From assembly GCA_029204225.1 (NCBI GenBank), contig CM055097.1, positions 75,218,773-75,282,772 of the forward strand: a stretch of 64,000 nucleotides of DNA, written 5' to 3'. The position numbers and the translations under genes were made by a program. The notes beneath the pieces are model-generated. The model saw only the letters and a list, made by a program, of their open reading frames with translations, did no database searches and was not told the DNA's origin. This DNA is from Diphasiastrum complanatum. Lineage: Eukaryota > Streptophyta > Lycopodiopsida > Lycopodiales > Lycopodiaceae. This document shows, piece after piece, positions 21,006 to 32,009 of this stretch (positions are counted from its first letter, which is position 1; each line of letters starts with the position of its first letter).

Positions 21006-22392
21006 TTTTTTATTGTTTCTTTGTTCATTCTCCTTCTCTGCATGTCATGCATCTTCCTCATAGAAAACGACATCCCTGGAGATATAAGCCTCATTTTGAC
21101 CTTGCATGATATATCCTGTAAGCCTTGGCATCATCTGCATATCCAACAAGCATGCATTTGATGGACCTTTGATCTAGCTTTTTCCTGTTCTCAGTTAGTA
21201 TCAGACTAAAAGTTGTACATCCAAATGACCTTAGGTAACTTAGGGTTCTTTGTGTCCATGCCACTCCTCGTATGGTGTCTTTCCCTTCAAAGCTTTTGTT
21301 GGTGACCCGTTTATGGCGTGTACAATAGTGTTGGCAGCCTCTACCTATAGCAATTTTGGTATTTCCCCATCATGTTCCCCATAGTGCAGCATACATATGA
21401 CTTTCTCCATAATCGTTTTGTTTTTTGTGCTCTGCAAGCCCATTTTGTTGTGGCGTGTATGGCATTGTGAACTCCCATTTTATGCCATGAGTGTTGCAAA
21501 AGTCGTCAAATGCATTACTCCTATTTCCCCCGCCATTGTCTGTCCTAAGTTTCTTTACTTTGCATCTTGTATAATTCTCAACAAGTCTCTTGAAATCTTG
21601 GAAAGCATTGAAGGCTTGACTCTTACATTTTAAAAACTCTATAAACACCATCCTAGAGCAATCATCTATAAATATGACATAGTATCTTGCCCCCCCTAAT
21701 GGCGTTACCTCCATAGGCCCACACAAATCAGAATGAACCAGGCCTAACAACTGGTGTTCATGTTTTCCCTCATAACTAGCAAACGGCCCTCTAACTTGTT
21801 TTCCATACAGGCAGACATCATAACTCGCAATATCGGAATTGAAATCAAAGTCAAAATCTCTCACTAAATTCCCTTTTGCTAGACCTCTTGTGCCAAACAT
21901 TATATTTCTTATATTTCTATAGTAGCAACACAGGCAATCTCTCTCTTTTTTGCAAAACCATCTACCTTGTAAAGTCTCCCCTTTCTGTTCCCAATTGCTA
22001 TAGAAAAACCATGAACCATCTACCTTGTAAAGTCCCCCCTTTTTGTTTCCAATTTCTATAGAAAAACCATCAACCATCAGGCTACACTCTTTTTTGCTAA
22101 ACGTGATTTCAATACTAATATATGTTATGTTACTAACTAATACAAGGTTCTTTGCAATGTCAGGCACATGCAATACTTCACTAAGTATAACATGTTTCAC
22201 TTCACTTAACTGTAGACATACAAATCCTATCCCAACAGCAGTAATGACCCCTTTGTTACCCACAATGACCTCCTTACCTCCTGCAATAAGCTCATAGGTG
22301 ACAAAGAAGCCTTTGTTATATGTCATATGGCTGGTGGCCGCAGAATCTAGATACCATGATGGATCCTCGTTGCTTTTGCATCCCCTCAGCAA
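21006..22392 (-). pseudogene. Copia protease-integrase
   Basis: The frame 22392-21370 begins with the protease signature WYLDSAATSHMT, then the strand pattern ending LHVPDIAKNLVLVS. It goes on to integrase: HEHQLLGLVHSDLCGPMEV, YVIFIDDCSRMVF (first Asp), LRTDNGGG (second Asp) and TPQQNGLAEHKKQN (Glu). GAG-pre-integrase histidines are disturbed by a tandem duplication at 21961-22076. Below 21370 further integrase C-terminal sequence occurs in broken frames. All three catalytic acidic residues are present, but the copy is degraded. Confidence 0.85.
21961..22076. repeat. 58-bp tandem duplication in copia pol
   Basis: Two adjacent copies begin CTACCTTGTAAAGTC and end GAAAAACCAT(G/C)AACCAT. They differ at several positions and one copy carries a small length change. 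In the protein this repeats the VDGxSxFY segment between protease and integrase in two different frames. Confidence 0.85.
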
Positions 22393-22398
22393 GCTCGT

Positions 22399-22990
22399 CT
22401 AGCTAACCTCCCCACAATTATCTGATGAAGAATCAACTGAGGATCCCTTCTCGTTTGTCACTACCATGATGCAACTAGTTTCCTCCCCTTCTTCTTCGAT
22501 GAGCTTGGCTTCAGCAGCAATCCTTTTCTTGATGTCTTCATGCTTCTTGGGACAATGCGGCCTCACAAAATGTCCTACTTGATCATAGTAGTAGCACTTC
22601 ACGTCCTTCTTCTTCTTTAATCCTTCCTTCTTCTGGCTTGAGTCCTTCTAGTGATAACCACTTCCTTGCACTTCATCTTTCTTGATCTTCACGTTCTTGA
22701 ATTCGGTGATGAATGCAACATCTACTTGTTTGCCACTCAACTGTTTCCTCACATCATCCTGTAGCAATCGAGACTGCACACGTAATCGACTGTCAGGCAA
22801 ACTGCCCAAGATCCTAAATACAAGTTGTCTCTCATCAACTAGCGCTCCAGCCTCTTCCAATTGTGTTGCCATAGTCTTGATCTTCTCAAGATGTAGGTTC
22901 ATGCTGCCTCTAGCTTTCATCTTGACATTTGCCAATTGTCTCTACAACAACAGAATGTTGGTGATCCCTTGTGCCTCGTAGCTCTCCTTC
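22399..22990 (-). pseudogene. Copia gag, C-terminal half with altered zinc knuckle
   Basis: The 22935-22648 frame has the UBN2-type gag helices (ILGSLPDSRLRVQSRLLQD). The 22602-22399 frame has CYYYDQVGHFVRPHCPKK, a zinc knuckle whose second Cys has become Tyr, so it could not bind zinc normally. The N-terminal half of gag is not found beyond 22990. Together with the pol parts below, this makes a 5'- and 3'-truncated minus-strand copia element. Confidence 0.75.
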
Positions 22991-25354
22991 AGCTGTTTTA
23001 TTTCTTTCTTGAAAGTCTTTGCATATCTGACTCATCCAATCCCATTACTTCCGTCTGTTGGCTGACACTGGTATAAGCCTCAGAATAATATTTTATATAA
23101 TCCTCTTTTTGCAATGCTTATTTCGAGGCTTGTAGCAACATTGATGAAAATTGCACACCTCAGTATAAGCCTTGGTATACAAAATTGATTATGATCATAT
23201 TTTCATAAGAATATGCTTATCGACACTTTGAATTTGATTTTCTATCAACAATATTAGGCCATATATAAAAGTGAAAACCAAAATGTGATATACCATATAA
23301 GAATATCGCGATATCAAATATTTTTTACTCACAAATAACGTATTTTTGTGGCATGCCAGTTAATCAAATAAATATGTAGAGCAATTAATATAATTGATAG
23401 TATAGCAAGTTACAATACATGAATATTTTGTATCATTTATTCATCAGCTATTGCATTGATATCATTTGACAATGTCACAATATCATGCAACAAATATGCC
23501 AAACTAAACAAGTCTATCTCTATCCAGATATTTATTGTGGCTTTGTTATTGATAATTTGATCTTCACTAGTGAATGACAATGGTGACAACAAGATCAATG
23601 ATCGAGGAGGTATATATGTAGTGGGCATTTTCTATCCTACTCTCAACCCTGGATCCAAGCACACAAGCATCAAGGAGGTGAAGCTAGTTGTCACACGGAG
23701 GTTTGTTCCCATGAGAGCGATAACATATTTCATAATCCAACGTGTGCAAATGATTCACATCTAACAGTAAGATCCATTAACACTAATCCACAACAAATGA
23801 TAAAGACTTACTCCTCTCTCTCTCTCCCTTTCTCTCTCACAAAAAGCATAAGTCTTAGAACAATCAATCCCATTAAGCATCAAATCTAACAAATAGCAAA
23901 TCCAAAGAAAACATGAGAGTTAGAGGAGGAGAGATGGAGAGCAGGACATGCCATATCCATTTCATAAGAGGGCCAACATGCTTGTATTGAAATGAAGAGA
24001 ACATGTATAATTGATTCGAAATTACCAATATTGTGAAGTTTTTAGCACGTGTGAACTTCACCACACATCTTACAGGATGTTACTGAGGTGTTGTGATTGA
24101 ACATTAATGATCAATGAACATATTACATGAAAAAACCAAGGCAAGAGCACAATGGCATACCACAAACTCAAAAAACTAACTCCTCACTATGAGAGATAAG
24201 CATCAGAAATAATTCTAAGTGCTCACTATGGGAAAAACAGGCTGCTCTTGGGTAGAGAGAGAAAATGAAGCCAAAAAACTAGGATAGAGAGAGAATGTTG
24301 AAAACCTCATCAAAATCTCAATATTTACAATGTGGCAAACTAGCCAAGAATTCCCTACATCAAGAGGCTCGAGTTTCTAGGTGGATTTCCAAGTGTACAA
24401 TGCTTGATCCACATCATTTAGTTAACTCTACTAACATAGATCCACATCTCAAAGTACATGCATGAGGTGGCAAAAGTTGCATATCTATTTCCTAGACAAA
24501 TTTAGATTTCTCCTAGTTACATTCTTTGCATGCTACCAAACTTTGTGCATGCCAACAAATGTAGATCTACCTAACTCAAACTCGACCTATTCTAGAAGGA
24601 TATGTGCTCAATTCACATTCCTTAATGTACAATAAAACATACAAAGAAACAACATGAGCATAGCCCCCATGGTCAACATAGAGAGATATGTTTTAAAATT
24701 CTTCAATCACCACCACACCCCCTATTGTCTCCACAAACACACTCCCACTCTCCACCGCATCAATCACAACCACCTCTATGCAATCTCCGATGCATTTTTT
24801 TAAATGTCTTTGACGCATCCTTCAACATTGAAGAATTCTCACTTTTACTGTTAAACACGCCACCTACTACCACCACACCATTTCCTACACCCACCACTAT
24901 CGCTACTGCCACCACTTCCACAATACTTTTCACTTCTCCGATCACAACTGTCGTGAGTTAGGCTAAGCCGTCATTTGAGTCAGTTCCTAAGTAGAGAAAC
25001 GAAAGAAGAGCGGATCTTACCCTCGGAATACTCATTCTATGTATGTACTGTCTTCTTAGTATCCATATCCAAGCTAGTTGGGAGAAGCCATAACTCGATC
25101 TAGTTGGAGCCATAGCCGGTGTGGATGCTAAAGACCCAACAAATACTTCTCTTGATCAGTAGCAATAACGATGTTTCTAAATTTTAACTGAATCTAAACT
25201 AGGTATGCTATCGTCATAAGAACATGCTGACAATTATTTTGATGCTCAAAATTTATCAATTTTCAATTCTAAATTTTAACCATGTTTTTTAAGATTTGAA
25301 TTCCATATGCTAATGTGATAAAATCTATTTCTATGCTTCAGATTCGAAAGTTAT
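22991..25354. other. Unassigned stretch, 2.4 kb
   Basis: AT-rich sequence with a CT run near 23813-23840 and a low-complexity ACC/CCA-rich patch at 24720-24950 that opens frames on both strands. No domain, splice-consistent gene or element end could be supported. Confidence 0.35.
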
Positions 25355-25690
25355 AGAATAAAGAACCATTATTTGAAAGAACACTGAGCGAGCTTTGTAC
25401 ACTATTTGAAATATTTCATGGCAATTTGCAAATCATAATTTTGAATTTCAATTTCATATTGCATTGTCGTTCGGGAGAAAGGCGAATTTTTCAATTTATA
25501 AATTTGAGTAGAAAATCGCTACCTCTTTTTTTGCCAAAAAAATAAAAAAGATGGTTTTCTAACAACTAGCTTTTCTTAGCAAATGCTAACATTGTGAAAA
25601 GATTTCAAATATTCTACAAAGCTCTTTGTGTTTTTTGAAACAATGATTGGTTATTTATAGAATTTTTCTTTTATACTACTTACATGTCGA
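25355..25690 (+). mobile_element. MITE-like foldback element, diverged copy 2
   Basis: Starts TTATAGAATAAAGAACCA and ends with the reverse form TGGTTATTTATAGAA. The inner terminal repeats TTTGAAAGAACACTGA and GAGCTTTGTAC match the copies at 2064 and 26326. It is more diverged than those two and lies outside the large inverted-repeat arm, so it is an independent insertion. Confidence 0.6.
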
Positions 25691-26273
25691 CTTCGGAAAT
25701 CGAACGATATTTAATGCAAAGCCTTGCATAGATATTATTTTATATTCATGAAAACAACCACTTTCTACTTAAAGGTTTGCTTTAGATTCGTATTTGAGTC
25801 ATAGAAAAAATCCATCTCCTACCATAGCCATCTAGTGTACAAACAAGAGTATCTATTGTGGTCACCGAGTCCAAATCGAAATTGATGAATACTTTTGTTT
25901 TCTTAACTTGTTCCCAAACCCTAAATTCTAAACCATGAATGCTCAAGCAGTCTTTTGGTGGAATTTTTAAGCAAGTTAGGTAATTAGTTTATATTGGTCA
26001 TCCATCGATGTGTGATTGGAATAGCTCATAATCAAATCATAAGTCATTATAGTTTCCTTTTTCAAATAATTTGTTGGTGGTAAAAATTGTATAGATATAA
26101 ATTATCTAAAGATTTAGAATAGTCACTAAATGTCTTAAAAGCTTTTTCCATCTTAATGTGCCTTTGGAAGAAACTCTTCTATGATATAGCAAATGTTTAA
26201 GCTCTTTTTACTAAGAACTTTTTGGACAAGTTAGCTGACCATTTTTTATAATTGATATGTGCACTTGTAAAAG

Positions 26274-27808
26274 TGTACATAGATGACCTAAATTTGTCAA
26301 TTTACTATGCTTCTATACTAACAATTTGTTTCAAAAAAATCAAATAAAAAACCGTCGTTTGAAAGAATACTTAGTGAGCTTTGTACATTTTATTCATGGC
26401 AATTTGAAAATCGCAACTTCAAATTTCACTTTTCATATTGCAGTATCGTTTGGGAAAAAGGCGAATCTCCTATTTTACAATTTTGAGAGGGAAATTGTCA
26501 CCTCTTCTTTTGCCATATTATATTTGATCAAAAAGATGGCTCTCTAACAATTGACTTTTTTAACAAATACTAACATTGTGGAAAGATCTCAAATATGCTA
26601 CAAAGCTCATTCAGTGTTCTTTCAAACGATGATTTTTTATTCTATATTATAAAAAGAATTATTTCTTTAACAAGAATAACATTTAGACTCACTTGAACAA
26701 CCTTGTCATTAGCAATCAAAATTAGCTAAACGATATCAACAATTGTCAACTATTTCAGCTTGGACATTATTGCTCACCTCAAATGTCTTGAGTGTTCTGA
26801 AATTTTTTAGAACCATCAACATCTATTTCTTGTAATTACCAAGTACTTGATTGGATGTCTCTTTTTGGCAATGACACTTCTGTCTTTAGTAGAGACAAAG
26901 TATGCTATTTTATTTCGTTGTTTGCTATTTTATTTCAAAATGCAACTTCTTTTTAGCTACAACACGATGACATATGAAACACATGTGTGATGAGTATAAA
27001 ATTTACTTCAAAAAGGTAAATTTTCTAGACATTTTCTTTGTTAAGATGTTAGACAAATCATATGCCTTTAATGTCATGAAATGAACTCAATATAGTAAGA
27101 AACAACAATTCTTTGACTGCATATTTGCATATGTCAGCTTCAAAAAAATATTTGTATACAATTAGCAAGACATGAAAGTGAAAACAGAAAGCAATTTGAA
27201 ATGGCAAGGAACTCACTTACCGATTGTTCTGATGCTTGTCAACACCTTCACATATTTAGCATTTACCACAATGACACAAAGTACAAAGGAATTGGTGTTA
27301 TATCTAGTGAATCATGTAACTCAAGATGTTTGCAAAGAATGGTGGGTATCAATTGTTTCTCAAATCTTATATTAAAAGGTTGGCATATTCCATATATAAA
27401 ACTCGGCTTTTGATCAAGGTGTATGTTTTGCTTCAAAAGCATCAGCTCACTATTCTAGGTTTATATATTACATCAAAGTCAAAACACTGTGGCTTAGGGA
27501 TTCTATTACAACACAGCTCTTTGCTCCATTTTGAGTCTATACAGTTCATGCCCTTCATGTAGAGCAATTGAACTAGTGGCTTATACACTTTAGTGCCCTT
27601 CATGTAGGACAATAATCTATCAATCATCAATTAATCTCTACTATACTTTGAAATTCACGAAAATGATGGAACTATACGAACGTGTTTCTACGCAACATTT
27701 ATAATTGATATGTTAGCTAATCTTTGGAATGACCTAGTTCTGAGGCTTTTGCTTGCTTCGTCATTGGGATTTAGCTACCTCAGCGTGCACAAACCTAAAT
27801 GAGGCTTC
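26274..27808 (-). repeat. Right arm of the 1.5-kb inverted repeat
   Basis: Reverse complement of 899-2446 over its whole length, including its MITE-like element. Frames at 27172-27562 mirror those at 1145-1535 of the left arm. The outer boundary is GAGGCTTC at 27801-27808; the inner boundary lies near 26274. Confidence 0.85.
26326..26650 (-). mobile_element. MITE-like foldback element, copy 3
   Basis: This is the same element as at 2064-2380, carried inside the inverted-repeat arm. Its terminal repeats are CGTCGTTTGAAAGAATACTT at the left and the reverse form AGTGTTCTTTCAAACGATG at the right. Confidence 0.6.
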
Positions 27809-28404
27809 ATAGAAGGCAACATAAATATTTAACATTTGGAATAGTCTCACTGAGAGAAAATACCTAGAAATTTTTGAAAATCCACAAATAGATATCGGTT
27901 ATTTAAAAATAGATGTACTCTCATTTTTTGGCATGTGTGCAAGCTGGCGGTTTTATGGAAGATATGGACAATGAGAAATTAGCAGGTGTTTGAGGGGGAG
28001 CTCCCTTCCTTATTGACAACGGCTTGTATTAGACTTGCTATGTTTTTTCTACATACCAGATAAGTTGGTCTACCCTACATGGTATATTAGCTTGGTAGCC
28101 TTTGGGCTTTGTCCGTACATATGGACCTTAGACTGACTTCGGCCTTGAAGATGTTTTTTTGTACTACATGCACAAGAAAATTGTGAGATACGTTAAGCTT
28201 AAGTTTTACCGTGTCGATGCTCCTTTTCAACAGTCGAATGTGAAGTGCTCCGCTTTTCTTTGTATTAATTATGGAAGCATTTCGTTAAAGGAATGTTGAT
28301 GTAAATTTTGGGCGGTTTCAAAAGCATTTACTAAAGGCAAAATGTTCATATGTTCATTTAAATTTAGGGCAGAATTCGACACTTCAAGTTATACGATTGG
28401 CAAA
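27809..28404. repeat. Dispersed repeat shared with 60.3 kb
   Basis: The stretch 28228-28340 (GAATGTGAAGTGCTCCGC, then TATGGAAGCATTTCGTTAAA and TGTTGATGTAAATTTTGGGC) closely matches 60315-60410. No gene is seen in the rest. Confidence 0.55.
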
Positions 28405-29335
28405 ATTTACAAGAGGAGCTTTTTTTTTGTTGTAATGCACTTGTGGCAAAACTTGAGTTTATTTCTGTCTCAGACTCTGCATCCATTCCTATTCATAGTC
28501 GTCTACGTCCCTATGTTTTGCTTGGGCAAAGCTGTGAATTTTCTCATGTTGCTCTCGCCCTTGCTCCCTCAGTTTCAGTGATGCCTTCTTCTATTAATAT
28601 TTAGGCACTAGAACCCCTTCATCCACATGCCAGTGATACACTTCCTTTGTTTGTGGAAGATTTTCAGCTTGACTTTGATCTACAACTTGCATAAGTTTAT
28701 TTTATTAAAGCTTTCTTCACAGTTCTCGCCTCTCAACTGGCGGGCCTTCAGGAATGGTCTTTGAGCACCTACGTGATTGTTTTTCTCTAGATGATTCTGC
28801 TAGTGTGTCTGATCTTCTTTTCCAGGTGTACTCATGCCTGTGGGTAGATTCCTCCTTCAGCTGCTCATATTTTAGGTGTCGCTCATCTTTTAGCGTTGAA
28901 TAAATCCTCTGGTGGTGTGTGTCCGATTGCGGTGGGTGAATGTCTATATAGGTTGGTTGCTTGTGCCTTTTGTTTCCCATTCCCAAAAGTGTTTCATGCT
29001 CATCTTGTTCCGTTTCAGTTTAAATGTGCTACTCTTGGTGGTTGTGAGACTGTCGTTCATACTTTAAAAGCTATTTTGGATCTTCAATTAGACTCGGTAA
29101 TTTTACAAGTTGATGTTGCTAAATTTGCTTTCAGCTATGTTTCTAGAGTGGCTAATTGGCTATTTTTCAAGAACTTTGTGGTGCTCATGATACACTAGTC
29201 TTGCTCATTCCTTTTGTGTGCTGCTTCTATTGCAGGAGCGGCTACTTCAAAGTTTCTTGCATTACCTATACATAACACTATTCTAGTTACTGATTTACAT
29301 CAAGTAGTTGGTTTTCAGTAATTAATTTACTATTT
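28405..29335 (+). pseudogene. Reverse transcriptase-like remnant (non-LTR type)
   Basis: In broken frames the translation shows the RT entry region STGGPSGMVFEHLRDC, then after a frameshift near 28895 SSGGVCPIAVGECLYRLV, LGGCETVVHTLK and VILQVDVAKFAF, the last with the first catalytic Asp. This pattern, GG-x-RPIAVGE-x-xRRL and then GG-x-E-x-x-x-H, belongs to a widespread RT-like family of non-LTR elements. The polymerase YxDD box is not visible. Upstream, 28405-28690 is coding-like with one stop. I infer a decayed retroelement. Confidence 0.6.
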
Positions 29336-29751
29336 TAAGTTTTATTAAGCTTTTCAACTTAATTTCTTTTTGTTGTTCGACATTATCATTCTATATACTT
29401 CATGATCTTTTTGTACATTGATAGGGTTTTCCATCCTTCATTAATAAAAGCAGAGATTTGTCACGTGGTAGCATGATTTTGTGAAGTGTCAAATGATGGT
29501 TGGTCCCTGTAGTCCAAAGTGGCTAGAGGGGCTTTCACACTATAAGTCTCTGGCCGCTTATGTGACAAATGATTTGGCACAGGGGCTACGCCACATAGGG
29601 GGAAGAAGTTGGTGGTGTTTGGGCTAGAGAGAAGTGTCTGGCAACTCTCGCTTCTCCTTCGACAACATGGCTCATATTGAATGTTTTTCGGTGCACTAGC
29701 ACCATCTCTTTTGCACTAGGTCTCTCCCCAAGTTCATCGCCATAGCTATAA

Positions 29752-30309
<558 letters not shown>

Positions 30310-31125
30310 ATGGCAGGAAAGAAACTCGCAAACTCACAAAATGCCAAGGCCCTCATCATAATATTCAGGCCATCCATCTCTTGATAGCTGGCTTTCACAT
30401 CGCTCAATTGCTCTGTAGGACATTTGATGCTTTGTTGTTTTGATGCATGCAGCTACAAACAACAATAACATAACTGCAAAAATTCAAAGTACAGCAAACA
30501 ACAAACTTCAGTCTATATAAGGATACCATAGTAGATTAGAAAATACACCAAATATAGTTACAAGTAAATTCAAAACAAGTAAAGTTCAAATTGAGCTAAC
30601 CATAATTGTGGTTTTTGACAATTAGAATCATCCTATGCATGACATTATAAAAGGAACTTGTCTTTTGTTTGAAATGTCAAATAAATATTGGACAAAATCA
30701 CAAGTAAAAACAAGCCACAATCTAAAAGAAGCATTCATGAACCCAACTGAGTTGTGAAAACCACAAAAAGCTTATCTATGGATTACAAAAGTGCAGTTAC
30801 CAAAACATACCACATCCAGCAATTGACCATACAATAGCCATAAGCACAAAGCAAAGTTCGAAATGTGTCAAATACTGCTCCAAGGCACAAGGACAAAATT
30901 AGATGCATTCCTCTCTGCAATCTGACATATCTACAAGATTATGATTACTTGTGGATTTTGTGTATGCACGAAGAAAAATTATCCACTGAGATCTTGAATC
31001 AACCGAAGTAACTCTCCCAATAGCACTCTCCTCAAAGTCGGCTCTCAAAGCATCATTCTTGCGGATTGGATCATGTACCACTTGGAAGCTTGTTGGCATT
31101 GTGCTCTCTCCCAAGCCTAAAGCCT
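30310..31125 (-). pseudogene. Alkaline/neutral invertase pseudogene
   Basis: Alkaline/neutral invertases (glycoside hydrolase family 100) split sucrose into glucose and fructose in plant cytosol, plastids or mitochondria. On the minus strand, 31114-30900 encodes [49 protein letters not shown], matching a highly conserved internal block. After a one-base frameshift near 30890 it continues [26 protein letters not shown]. After a gap, 30440-30310 encodes AACIKTTKHQMSYRAIERCE and LSRDGWPEYYDEGLG, close to the C-terminal block. The block between them and both ends of the protein are missing. The frameshift and gap mark it as dead. GT-AG-like borders near 31125 and 30433 suggest it once had introns. 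Confidence 0.85.
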
Positions 31126-31431
31126 AAGAGCTTTCAATATAAAATTCTTACGATATTCGACTCATCATTCATGCTAGTGCACTGGAAACAAAATCTCTTA
31201 CAAAAACTTGAAGATTATAGAGTTTAGGATTTCACTTAGCTTGAAAGTCTGCATTAGCTAAATTTTGTCACTTGTGTCAATCAATTTACTTGAGTATTGT
31301 TTGCAAATGATTGGTCTTGTTAATGGTAGAAAAATTCTGACGGGATTTGAATTACATAAAATGCAAAGGACCTTATGGTGTAGTAGCTCGAATCTTATTA
31401 TTAATTAAAAACCATATCATATTTGTGTGTC

Positions 31432-31473
31432 ATATACAAAGTCAATTGATTTTTGATTGATTGACTTTGTATA
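31432..31473. repeat. Perfect 15-bp hairpin
   Basis: ATATACAAAGTCAAT is followed after a short spacer by its exact reverse complement, ATTGACTTTGTATAT. It may be the core of a small foldback element; no larger structure was found. Confidence 0.75.
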
Positions 31474-31514
31474 TCAATAGGCATATAACCCAAGAATACT
31501 TGCAACTTGGTCTT

Positions 31515-31624
31515 CACATATTCAAAGCAACAACAAGAGGTAACAACCATGATTAATAGTTTCTAGGTTATGATGTTTGTTCTCACATATTTTAAGCAAC
31601 AAGAAGAGCTAACAACCATAATTC
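31515..31624. repeat. 41-bp direct repeat, spacing about 69 bp
   Basis: TCACATATTCAAAGCAACA... and TCACATATTTTAAGCAACA... both run into GCTAACAACCAT or GGTAACAACCAT. It is a simple diverged tandem duplication. Confidence 0.7.
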
Positions 31625-32009
31625 ATGTATGTAATATATTGCATATATTGGGTTACCTAGTTCATTGTATTGTGCGCAATAAAATGCGTAATTGAGTAGG
31701 CTATTGTCATGAACTTTTGGTCTATGCATTTGACCCCAAGTTTAAGATATATAATTATGTATTGGAGATTGGTCTTTTTAGTGACCTTTGCACTTGATAA
31801 GATGGTCATAAAATTATGGCGATGTTGTTAGGTCATGACATAAATGTAATGGCCTCGCCATAATTTTACGGCCGTTGAAACAAGTTTAAAGGTCATCACT
31901 CGAAAAACTTTTAAATTCAGTTGAAAAATATTTTTATTGTCCATAGAATTTTTTTTTTTGCAAAGCTTAACGATACTATTATATATTCACAAATATACAT
32001 GTATAGAAG

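Noticed and set aside
24725-24961. Pro/Thr-rich ORF
   Set aside because: Low-complexity ACC repeats open frames on both strands; there is no domain.
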